From positions 1 to 37,573 of the forward strand of contig JAKSJE010000013.1 of assembly GCA_024398405.1 (NCBI GenBank): a DNA stretch of 37,573 nt, given 5' to 3'. Within the stretch, counting starts at the first letter, position 1, and every line of letters begins with the position of its first letter. This document shows, in pieces, positions 9,259 through 16,745 of the stretch. A program made the translations under genes and the position numbers. This DNA comes from Bacteroidaceae bacterium. Its GTDB lineage: Bacteria; Bacteroidota; Bacteroidia; Bacteroidales; Bacteroidaceae. The notes under the pieces were generated by a model. That model was given only the letters and a program-made list of their open reading frames with translations, was not told the origin of the DNA and did no database searches.

Positions 9259-9326
9259 CACATCGAGTGTTCCGTCAATCACATTTCTGGTGATGTGAGA
9301 TATGACTGAATGCAGGGGGGCGCGAC

Positions 9327-10115
9327 TCAGTACTCTCTCTCTGCCACATAGTCAATGTAGGCTAAGAGGGAGTTCCTGATGTCGGAGTCAGGATACTGAC
9401 TGAGGATGGTCCTTGCCGATTCCTGATATTCGGACAACAATCTTATGGCAGTCGTGGAGTCAATCTCATCATCCAACATGTCATCCTTTATCTGGAAGCA
9501 CATGCCGATGGCCTCACCAAGCAGCCTCATGCTTTCGGTGTCCTTTTCCGACGCACCTACGGAGAGGGCTCCTGACTCGGCGCAAGCCATGAACAAGGCC
9601 GCCGTCTTGCGACGGATGATGTCGAGGTACTGTTCTTCCGTCTTACAGGAATCCGTAATCGAGAGTTGCATCAGTTCACCGTCCGCAAGCATCATAGCCG
9701 CTTCCGACATGATAACCACCAATCTTGGGATACCGGCGAGAGCGATGCACTTCAGACCCTGAGCCAGAAGATAGTCGCCCACCAACACCGCCTTCTTGTT
9801 GTTGAAAAGATTGTTCACGGAAGGGTTGCCGCGCCTTTCGTCACTGTCATCAACCACATCATCGTGTACGAGACTGGCGTTATGGAAAAACTCGTAGGCT
9901 ACCGCTGTGTATTTCGCGGTCTCACCGACATCGCCGAGCAACCGCGCGCAAAGCAGCGTGAGGATGGGGCGCATCATCTTGCCCTCGCTCATGTGGACAT
10001 ACTTGAGAATCTCACCAAGTACGTTGTTGTCTCCACGGTAAACCGTTTCGTACAACGCCTTGCATTCCTCAAGTTCTGCCTTGATGGGGGCGGTTATCAT
10101 TGCTACTTTCTCCAT
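9327..10115 (-). CDS. Short trans-polyprenyl diphosphate synthase-like protein
   Basis: Isoprenoid chain-elongation enzyme of the trans-prenyltransferase family, which condenses isopentenyl diphosphate onto an allylic diphosphate, typically for the menaquinone side chain. The first Asp-rich motif (DDVVDDSDERRG) and second (FQIKDDMLDD) are both present, as is the GKMMRP substrate-binding segment near the N-terminus. From the ATG at 10115 the protein is 262 residues, against roughly 320 for the usual family member. Only about 50 residues follow the second Asp-rich motif, where IspB-like enzymes have about 100, and the GKxxxxD...GKxTLP stretch is missing. An upstream in-frame ATG at 10148 is possible, but TAACTTTG at 10124-10131 would place transcription start after it. 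Catalytic competence is uncertain. Confidence 0.82.
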   Translation of the reverse strand: MEKVAMITAPIKAELEECKALYETVYRGDNNVLGEILKYVHMSEGKMMRPILTLLCARLLGDVGETAKYTAVAYEFFHNASLVHDDVVDDSDERRGNPSVNNLFNNKKAVLVGDYLLAQGLKCIALAGIPRLVVIMSEAAMMLADGELMQLSITDSCKTEEQYLDIIRRKTAALFMACAESGALSVGASEKDTESMRLLGEAIGMCFQIKDDMLDDEIDSTTAIRLLSEYQESARTILSQYPDSDIRNSLLAYIDYVAEREY

Positions 10116-10123
10116 ACTTACTG

Positions 10124-10131
10124 CAAAGTTA
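10124..10131 (-). promoter_or_regulatory. -7 element before the polyprenyl synthase gene
   Basis: TAACTTTG on the minus strand matches the -7 consensus. No clear TTTG is found at the right distance upstream. It lies 8 bp before the ATG at 10115, implying an almost leaderless mRNA. Confidence 0.45.
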
Positions 10132-10174
10132 TAAAAAATACGCCACACACCACTTCCGTCTCAGAACTTTTTTT

Positions 10175-10182
10175 TATTTTTG
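10175..10182 (+). promoter_or_regulatory. -7 element before the MG2/plug-like gene
   Basis: TATTTTTG fits TAnnTTTG and lies 22 bp before the ATG at 10205. The -33 element is not recognisable. Confidence 0.45.
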
Positions 10183-10204
10183 CATTAAAATCGGAGTCGT
10201 AGGT

Positions 10205-12922
10205 ATGAAAAAGATTATATTTCTCTTCGTTCTCTCCCTGATTCTTCCGCTCACGTCAACGTATTCTCAGGAACGTGCGTCGCAGGGAGAGAGGAGCGTC
10301 ATCAACACAATAGCTCATGTAGCCCGTTTCAGTCAGTTGTTCCCTCAGGAGAAGGTCTATCTGCACTTTGACAACACAGGGTATTTCATGGGCGAGACCA
10401 TATGGTATAAGGCCTATGTGGTACAGACTGCATCCGAAGCCGTGAGCGCGAAACCAGGAGTCAGGAGCGGCTACAAACCGACCGGTCTGAGCAAGGTGTT
10501 GTATGTGGAGCTGGTCAATCCCAGCGGTGATGTGCTTGAGACTCAGAAACTCCATGTTGACGAAAACGGAGGAGCTCACGGACAGTTCCTGCTTGACAGC
10601 ATTCTGGGCACTGGCTTCTACGAAATCAGGGCATACACGAGATATATGGTCAACTGGGGCGTGAGTGCCATGTTCTCCCGCGTGTTCCCGGTGTTCGAAA
10701 AGCCTGTGAAGTACGGCGACTACTCAAGACCTACAATCAAGACGACCCTGTACAAGGACCGCAACCCCAATTCCAGGATGGCGGATTCCCTTTACCTCAC
10801 AGCCGCTAAGGATGGCATATTCACCGATGACAAACCAAAGAAGATCTCCGCTCATTTCTATCCTGAGGGGGGCGACATGGTGGCAGGCCTGCAAAGCCGC
10901 GTGGCTTTTCTCGTCACCGACGACAACGGTGCGGCGTATAGGGGCAAAGGACGCGTTGTCAACGAGTCGGGCAAGGTGATAAGTGAGGTCGAGACGGATT
11001 CCGCAGGGCGTGGACTGTTCTCGGTCACTCCTTCTGGCGAGAGGCTGTATCTGTCAATGGCCAACCCTACCGACAAGATTCAGAGAATCGCACTGCCCGA
11101 GGTGAGGGCGGAAGGTATGACGATGTATCTCGATGTGGTGAGTGATGACATCTCGGTGACGCTTCGCTCACAAGGAGACATCCTGGGCAAGGAGATAGGC
11201 TATGCCATAATGCATAACGGCTCAATTGTTGCCTGTGACACGATGACGGCCGCACCACTCATAGAGCTCTCGCTCATGCGCGAGACCATGCCTTACGGAG
11301 TGAACCAGCTCACCGTCTTCACGGAAGGCGGACGGATACTGTCCGAAAGGTTGTTCTTCATCTGTCCTCAGCCGGATGCGTCAGACAGCATCACCGTCAC
11401 ACCAGTGTCAAAAGGACTCGGGCCGGTATCGGAAGTGGAACTGACTCTCCACACCGTGCCGAACACCAACTTCTCGTTCTCCGCGATGGACTATGGTGCC
11501 CTCACCGGTGGCAAGCAGGGCAATGCCAGGACCTGGATGCTACTCAGCAGCGACGTGAAGGGATATATCGCAAATGTGGACTACTACTTCGAGGCGGATG
11601 ACGCTCAGCACAGGAGTGACGCTGACTTGCTTATGATGATACAAGGATGGAGACGATATGACTGGAACCTCATGTGTGGCAATCGGTGGTTCGAGAACAC
11701 CCAGCCGATTGAAGACCAGTTGTTCCTTCACGGCAAACTCCGCGAGTACCGCAAGAAAAACCCTGTGGGCAATGTTGAGGTTGACACCTATCTCTTCAAC
11801 CATCAGGGGCAGAGCCTTCATGGCACGACCAAGACCGACAGTCTCGGCAACTACCTCCTCAACCTACCTGACATCAGCGGTGACTGGTCTCTTCAGATTT
11901 TCACTAAAATCAACGACAAGCGCAAGACGTTCTACGTGGGCATTGACCGACAGTTCGCTCCTACACCGCGCTTCATCACGCCTGACGAGACAAGACTGAC
12001 ACCGAGGACTTCCGCCAATCTGTTTTCAAGAGACTGGAAAGCCGATGAAGCCAATGAGGACACCAACCCTCTCAACTACGCGGAAAAGGTCCGGGTCATT
12101 CCCGAGGTCACCGTCAAGGCGAGAAAGTACTGGACGAGTACGGATAACATCCAGTGGTACAGTCAGCGCACAGGTCGCCACTGGGCAAGCATATACTACG
12201 ATGCACCTGCCGAACTTGACAAGATTCTCGACACGGGCGCCGAGATGCCTAATGTCTTTGAGTTCCTTGCCATGAGGAACCCACTCTTCGGCAATCCTCG
12301 ACGTGAGGATCTGCCTCATCTTCTCAAGTCCGACTTCATACGTCTGCTCGATCCTGCCGACGATACAGGCCGGACTTTCAAGATGTTCGACTGTCAGACA
12401 TGGGAAGGTGGAATGGCATACGGAGGCCGGAAAATTCGGTGGATTATCGACAACGGTCTTGGTGAAGGCATGAGTGACCCGAGCCATTTCCTTTACATGG
12501 ATTCCGTAATCATGAAGGAGAAGGCGAGGAACGGCGATGACTCCTTCGCGGGGATAGTGAACTTCCCCGTCAACATGGATGAGCTCAAGGCTATCTATAT
12601 CGTACCTTGGAGTCCGAAAGAGGAGGAGAGCTACGTCAGGATATACCTCTACCGTCAGCAGATCTTCACTACAGAGAGCCAGAAAGGATTGCGCAAGACT
12701 CGTTTCCAGGGATACAACGTGCCGCAGACGTTCTCTATGGAGGACACCAACGTGCTTCCGCCTCTCGAGAACCTACGCCGGACTCTCTTCTGGGATCCGA
12801 ACGTGAAAGCCGACGCCAACGGTGAGGCCAGGATTATGTTCTACAACAACCTATCCTGCCGGGAGATATTCTATTCCGCAGAAGGTCTCACGCCCGACGG
12901 CAGGATAGTCATAGGGGAATAA
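10205..12922 (+). CDS. Exported MG2/TonB-plug-like envelope protein, function unknown
   Basis: From the ATG at 10205 the product is 905 residues with a classic signal peptide (MKKIIFLFVLSLILPL, cleavage after STYS-Q); an earlier in-frame ATG at 10100 would place 35 residues before it and is rejected. The mature start (FPQEKVYLHFDNTGYFMGET, about residue 48) is the macroglobulin MG2-like opening found on many uncharacterised Bacteroidales proteins. Around residues 525-600 there is a carboxypeptidase-regulatory-like beta-sandwich (VEVDTYLFNHQGQSL...TDSLGNYLL). It is followed near 635-650 by a TonB-plug-like segment beginning VIPEVTVKARKYW. The last module (DPNVKADANGEARI...AEGLTPDG) resembles another macroglobulin strand set. 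No thioester or beta-barrel is seen, so it is not a TonB receptor. An envelope or periplasmic role is likely; the function is unknown. Its stop overlaps the end of the convergent acyl-CoA dehydrogenase gene by 14 bp. Confidence 0.85.
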   Translation: MKKIIFLFVLSLILPLTSTYSQERASQGERSVINTIAHVARFSQLFPQEKVYLHFDNTGYFMGETIWYKAYVVQTASEAVSAKPGVRSGYKPTGLSKVLYVELVNPSGDVLETQKLHVDENGGAHGQFLLDSILGTGFYEIRAYTRYMVNWGVSAMFSRVFPVFEKPVKYGDYSRPTIKTTLYKDRNPNSRMADSLYLTAAKDGIFTDDKPKKISAHFYPEGGDMVAGLQSRVAFLVTDDNGAAYRGKGRVVNESGKVISEVETDSAGRGLFSVTPSGERLYLSMANPTDKIQRIALPEVRAEGMTMYLDVVSDDISVTLRSQGDILGKEIGYAIMHNGSIVACDTMTAAPLIELSLMRETMPYGVNQLTVFTEGGRILSERLFFICPQPDASDSITVTPVSKGLGPVSEVELTLHTVPNTNFSFSAMDYGALTGGKQGNARTWMLLSSDVKGYIANVDYYFEADDAQHRSDADLLMMIQGWRRYDWNLMCGNRWFENTQPIEDQLFLHGKLREYRKKNPVGNVEVDTYLFNHQGQSLHGTTKTDSLGNYLLNLPDISGDWSLQIFTKINDKRKTFYVGIDRQFAPTPRFITPDETRLTPRTSANLFSRDWKADEANEDTNPLNYAEKVRVIPEVTVKARKYWTSTDNIQWYSQRTGRHWASIYYDAPAELDKILDTGAEMPNVFEFLAMRNPLFGNPRREDLPHLLKSDFIRLLDPADDTGRTFKMFDCQTWEGGMAYGGRKIRWIIDNGLGEGMSDPSHFLYMDSVIMKEKARNGDDSFAGIVNFPVNMDELKAIYIVPWSPKEEESYVRIYLYRQQIFTTESQKGLRKTRFQGYNVPQTFSMEDTNVLPPLENLRRTLFWDPNVKADANGEARIMFYNNLSCREIFYSAEGLTPDGRIVIGE

Positions 12923-14633
12923 CGGACGGTGGGGTCACAGTCTTGTAGTTCCCGACACATTCCGGTGTGATATGAGAGACGAAGTCGGCATGACGGGCCA
13001 CCTCGCTCTGGGCGAGGTTCAGGAAGACCTGAAAGCTCTTGCCGAACAGTTCCGGGGCTCTCACGCTGTCACGGCGCAGAAGGACAGCCATGACGGTGAA
13101 CGCCGTCATCTCGTACAGGCTTCTGCCGCAGATGTCGAGAACTTCCTGACTGCCGTGGCTCTTGACCGTCTCCACACTCTCTTCCATCCTGGCTATCATT
13201 TCCTTTATTCTCTCGTCATCCACATCCCATTCCCTGATGAGGCTTAGGTACGTGCCGTTGGTTATGTAGCGCAGTGCGGCGACTACCTGAAGCTGTGTGG
13301 TTCCCTCGTAGATGCTCGTGATTCTCGCGTCGCGGTACAGTCGCTGGCAACGGTACTCCTGCATGTATCCGCTTCCTCCATGAATCTGTATGGTGTCATA
13401 TGTGGTCTGGTTCGAGAACTCCGAGTTCATACCCTTCGCCAGCGGAGTGAAGGCATCGGCCAGGCGCGAGTACGTCTTCATTTCCTTCCTCTCGTCAGGA
13501 GTCAGCTGACGCTCACGGGAGGTGTATTCCAGTATCTTGTAGAGATCCACGTACTTCGCGCATTCATACAGCAACGTCCTTCCCGCGTCGAGTCTTGCCT
13601 TGATTCGCGCGATCATCTCGAATACGGCAGGGAACTGCATGATTTCCTTACCGTACTGTCTTCTGTCCCTGGCGTAAGCCACCGCCTCTTCCCATGCTGC
13701 CTGCTGGATGCCCACTGACTGAGCGGCGATACCCAGTCTGGCGCCGTTCATGAGCGACATGACATAACGGATGAGTCCAAGCCTCCTGTCGCCGACAATC
13801 TCCGCTCTCGCGTTACGGAACACGAGTTCGCAGGTCGGACTTCCGTGTATGCCGAGTTTGTTCTCAATCCGTCGGACTGTCAGTTCCCTGCCGTTCAGGC
13901 GTTTGTTCTCGCGGTTGTCGAAGAGGAACATCGAGAGTCCTCTCCCGTCTGTGGTTCCCTCCTCGCTTCGGGCGAGGACAAGATGCAGGTCGGAATCTCC
14001 GTTCGTGATGAAACGCTTCACGCCGTTGAGGCGCCAGCATTGGTCTTCCTCGGAGAACGTCGCTTTCAGCGTCACCGACTGTAGGTCGCTTCCGGCGTCA
14101 GGCTCAGTGAGGTCCATCGACATGGTGGCGCCGTTGCATACGAGCGGTATGTATTTCCGTCTCTGTTCCTCAGTGCCGAAACTGTAAAGAGTCTCGATGC
14201 AGTCCTGCAAGGACCATACGTTCTCGAATCCGGCGTCACCCGAGCTGATGATCTCGTTGGCGAGCGTATAGACAGAGAAAGGCAGGTTGAGCCCGCCGTA
14301 CTGCCTCGGCATGGTCAGACCGCACAGTCCGGCCTTCACGGTCGCGTCAAGGTCCTCGGCTGTCTTGGCAGCATATCTCACCCTTCCGTCCTCACAATGC
14401 GACCCTTCGGCATCCACGTCACCGGCATTCGGGGCGATGGTGTTGGCGTTGATGTCGCCTACCACCTCAAGCACCTTCTCGTATGAGTCGAGGGCGTCCT
14501 CAAGGTCTGTGGGGGCATAGTCGTACTCTACTGCCTCGCGGAAGTTCTTCTCTCGCAGTTCCACGATTCTCTCCATGAGGTCGTTGTTGTGGAGATGGAA
14601 ACTGTACTCAGGATTGTCTGTATATGTGTTCAT
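12909..14633 (-). CDS. Acyl-CoA dehydrogenase family protein
   Basis: Flavoprotein that oxidises an acyl-CoA at the alpha-beta bond and passes electrons to electron-transfer flavoprotein. Family signatures are present: a TEPDAGSD flavin-binding loop, GIHGSPTCEL, the ARDRRQYGKEI segment, and IYEGTTQLQ, whose glutamate (Glu443) is at the usual catalytic-base position. At 574 residues it is about 180 longer than simple medium-chain enzymes, with an N-terminal helical segment and an extra C-terminal helical domain, as in the larger bacterial members. The start at 14633 (MNTYTDNPEYSF) is preferred because it begins at the recognisable family N-terminus; an in-frame ATG at 14684, 14 bp past etfA, is the alternative. 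It is the third gene of the etfB-etfA operon, so its partner is EtfAB. The acyl substrate is not known. Confidence 0.93.
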   Translation of the reverse strand: MNTYTDNPEYSFHLHNNDLMERIVELREKNFREAVEYDYAPTDLEDALDSYEKVLEVVGDINANTIAPNAGDVDAEGSHCEDGRVRYAAKTAEDLDATVKAGLCGLTMPRQYGGLNLPFSVYTLANEIISSGDAGFENVWSLQDCIETLYSFGTEEQRRKYIPLVCNGATMSMDLTEPDAGSDLQSVTLKATFSEEDQCWRLNGVKRFITNGDSDLHLVLARSEEGTTDGRGLSMFLFDNRENKRLNGRELTVRRIENKLGIHGSPTCELVFRNARAEIVGDRRLGLIRYVMSLMNGARLGIAAQSVGIQQAAWEEAVAYARDRRQYGKEIMQFPAVFEMIARIKARLDAGRTLLYECAKYVDLYKILEYTSRERQLTPDERKEMKTYSRLADAFTPLAKGMNSEFSNQTTYDTIQIHGGSGYMQEYRCQRLYRDARITSIYEGTTQLQVVAALRYITNGTYLSLIREWDVDDERIKEMIARMEESVETVKSHGSQEVLDICGRSLYEMTAFTVMAVLLRRDSVRAPELFGKSFQVFLNLAQSEVARHADFVSHITPECVGNYKTVTPPSVIPL

Positions 14634-14698
14634 TGTCTTGAAGTCTGTCACCCTATTTGAGAAATTATCATTTATTCGGCGCATTCACTGAACCCACC

Positions 14699-15748
14699 TC
14701 ACATTGTCCCCTTCAGGTTCTTGATTATCTTAGGCACCACCTCCTCTATCGTCCCTACGATATTGTAGTCGGCTATCTGTCCTATCGGAGCGTCAGGGTC
14801 GCTGTTGATTGATATGATGATGCCCGCGTCCTTCATGCCGGCGATATGCTGTATGGCACCGCTGACTCCGCACGCGATATAGACCTTCGGACGTACCGTG
14901 ACCCCCGTCTGCCCTATCTGCCTGTCATGGTCAATCCATCCCGCATCCACCGCGGCGCGGCTCGCGCCGACTTCGGCATGCAGTTCCTTGGCAAGGTCGT
15001 ACAGCAGGTCGAACCCCTCCTTGCTGCCCACTCCGTAGCCGCCGGCCACGACGATGTTCGCTCCCTTCAGGTTATGGCGCGCCGCCCGCACATGGCGTTC
15101 CAGCACCTTCACCACATAGTCCGACGCATCGGTGTAGTCATCTATGTCATGACTGATGACCTCTGTGTCGTGGATGGTATCGCATTCCTCCTTCCTCATC
15201 ACGCCGTCACGCACCGTGGCCATCTGAGGACGGTGCTCGGGATTCACGATGGTGGCGATGATGCTTCCGCCGAATGCAGGCCTGATCTGCATCAACTGGT
15301 TCTCGTAGTGACGTTCCTCGACCACTCCGTCCCGGTTCTTCACCTTCATATCGAAGTCGCTTATCTCCAACTGGGTACAATCAGCCGTCAGACCGGAGCC
15401 TAACGCACTCGACACCCTCGGTCCAAGGTCTCTGCCTATGACAGTCGCTCCGAGCAGGCATATCTGAGGCTTCTCCTCACGCAACAGCCTGACCATGGCA
15501 CTGCTGTGGGGCAAGGTGGTATATGGGAACAATCGTTTGTCGTCGAAGACATGAATCCTGTCAGTGCCATACCTCCTCAGTTCCGCCACAAGAGTCTCGG
15601 TCTGTCCCGCGAAGTCGCCGAGACACGCGCACTCCAACTTAGTGCCGAGTTCGTCTGCCAGTTGACGACCTTTCGTGAGAAGCTCCAGGCTGACGTCCGC
15701 CACCTTGCATCCGTCACCCATCTCTATATATACAAATACGCTGTTCAT
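14699..15748 (-). CDS. etfA: Electron transfer flavoprotein alpha subunit
   Basis: A 349-residue EtfA that holds the electron-transferring FAD and pairs with the product of the neighbouring etfB. The N-terminal half is an adenine-nucleotide alpha-hydrolase-like fold. The C-terminal FAD domain (about 215-335) shows the signature run GANIVVAGGYGVGSKEGF, GASRAAVDAGW, QIGQTGVTVRPKVYIACG and SGAIQHIAGM, ending in NSDPDAPIGQIADY. Length and motifs are normal. It lies 32 bp after etfB and just before the acyl-CoA dehydrogenase gene, so the three are probably co-transcribed and work as one redox unit. Confidence 0.97.
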   Translation of the reverse strand: MNSVFVYIEMGDGCKVADVSLELLTKGRQLADELGTKLECACLGDFAGQTETLVAELRRYGTDRIHVFDDKRLFPYTTLPHSSAMVRLLREEKPQICLLGATVIGRDLGPRVSSALGSGLTADCTQLEISDFDMKVKNRDGVVEERHYENQLMQIRPAFGGSIIATIVNPEHRPQMATVRDGVMRKEECDTIHDTEVISHDIDDYTDASDYVVKVLERHVRAARHNLKGANIVVAGGYGVGSKEGFDLLYDLAKELHAEVGASRAAVDAGWIDHDRQIGQTGVTVRPKVYIACGVSGAIQHIAGMKDAGIIISINSDPDAPIGQIADYNIVGTIEEVVPKIIKNLKGTM

Positions 15749-15780
15749 TGTCTATGGTGTTGATGTCCGTTATGGTGTAT

Positions 15781-16587
15781 TCACAGAACCCGCCTTAATT
15801 CGTTTACCAGGGTCTTGATGTCCTCGTCCGATGCCGTCAGCGTCTTGCTCTCCTTTGCCTTGAAGACGATGTTCCTCACAGCCTTCACGTTTGTCGGCGA
15901 CCCCGCCTTGCCTATCTGTGCCGGGTCGGCGGCGATGTCAGCGGCTCCCCACTGCGTGAACTCCCTGTGCTTGTTCGCCATCACCCGCTTCACGTTGCGG
16001 CTCCGGCACGTCGCGGCACTCCCATTGACCGTGAGCAGGCAAGGCAGCGGACACTCCACCGTCTCCACACCTCCGTCGATGTGACGGCGCACTCTCGCCA
16101 CACCGTCCTCAACGGAGAGAACCTCCTCCACATAGGTCACCTGCGGCAGACCGAGTTTCTCAGCCACCTGCGGACCTACCTGAGCCGTGTCACCGTCGAT
16201 GGCCTGACGCCCACAGAGTATCAGGAAGTCCTCGCCCGACAGTCCTCTGTCACTCCTTATCTTCCTGATCGCCTGCGACAATGAATAGCTTGTGGCCAGA
16301 GTGTCGGCGCCACCGAGGGCACGGTCGGTCAGCAGGATGCCTTCGTCTGCCCCTCTGAACACACCTTCCCTCAGCACGTCAGCCGCCTTCGGCAGACCCA
16401 TGGTCAGCATGGTGATGCTTGCTCCGTATCTCTCTTTCAGTCTCAGGGCTTGCTCAAGGGCATTCAGGTCCTCCGGGTTGAACACGGCAGGCAGTGCCCC
16501 GCGGTTCACCGTACCTTCGGCCGTCATGGCATCGGGACCTACGTTGTGGGTGTCAGGAACCTGCTTTGCTAATACGATTATATTCAT
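15781..16587 (-). CDS. etfB: Electron transfer flavoprotein beta subunit
   Basis: A 268-residue EtfB, first gene of the operon. It begins MNIIVLAKQVPDT, as the family does, and has the nucleotide-binding segment CGRQAIDGDTAQVGPQVAEKLG (about 126-147) and the ADTLATSYSL segment. It forms the heterodimer with EtfA that accepts electrons from the acyl-CoA dehydrogenase encoded downstream. Such a three-gene set may be an ordinary or an electron-bifurcating ETF; telling them apart needs a modelled flavin site. The promoter at 16611-16642 reads into it. Confidence 0.97.
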   Translation of the reverse strand: MNIIVLAKQVPDTHNVGPDAMTAEGTVNRGALPAVFNPEDLNALEQALRLKERYGASITMLTMGLPKAADVLREGVFRGADEGILLTDRALGGADTLATSYSLSQAIRKIRSDRGLSGEDFLILCGRQAIDGDTAQVGPQVAEKLGLPQVTYVEEVLSVEDGVARVRRHIDGGVETVECPLPCLLTVNGSAATCRSRNVKRVMANKHREFTQWGAADIAADPAQIGKAGSPTNVKAVRNIVFKAKESKTLTASDEDIKTLVNELRRVL

Positions 16588-16610
16588 AGGGATTGATTTG
16601 TATCACTCTG

Positions 16611-16642
16611 CAAAGGTAATATATTTTTGGGTAATTACCAAA
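16611..16642 (-). promoter_or_regulatory. Promoter of the etfBA-acyl-CoA dehydrogenase operon
   Basis: On the minus strand, TTTG (16639-16642), 20 bp, then TACCTTTG (16611-16618), a full consensus match. Transcription would begin close to 16604. It is divergent from the GH3 promoter. Confidence 0.7.
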
Positions 16643-16683
16643 ACAAATCGGACGAAACGACTTCGGGATAGATACAAAAAACT

Positions 16684-16714
16684 TTTGGCAATTGAAGAAA
16701 AATTACTACTTTTG
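16684..16714 (+). promoter_or_regulatory. Promoter of the GH3 gene cluster
   Basis: TTTG at 16684-16687, a 19-bp spacer, and TACTTTTG at 16707-16714 match the -33/-7 consensus. The ATG at 16746 is 31 bp further on. Confidence 0.7.
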
Positions 16715-16745
16715 CACTCACATAACGATAAATAACATCTTAGCC

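Noticed and set aside
9280..9299. Hairpin TCACAT...ATGTGA after the HTCS gene as a terminator
   Set aside because: The stem is only 6 bp and no T-run follows on either strand.
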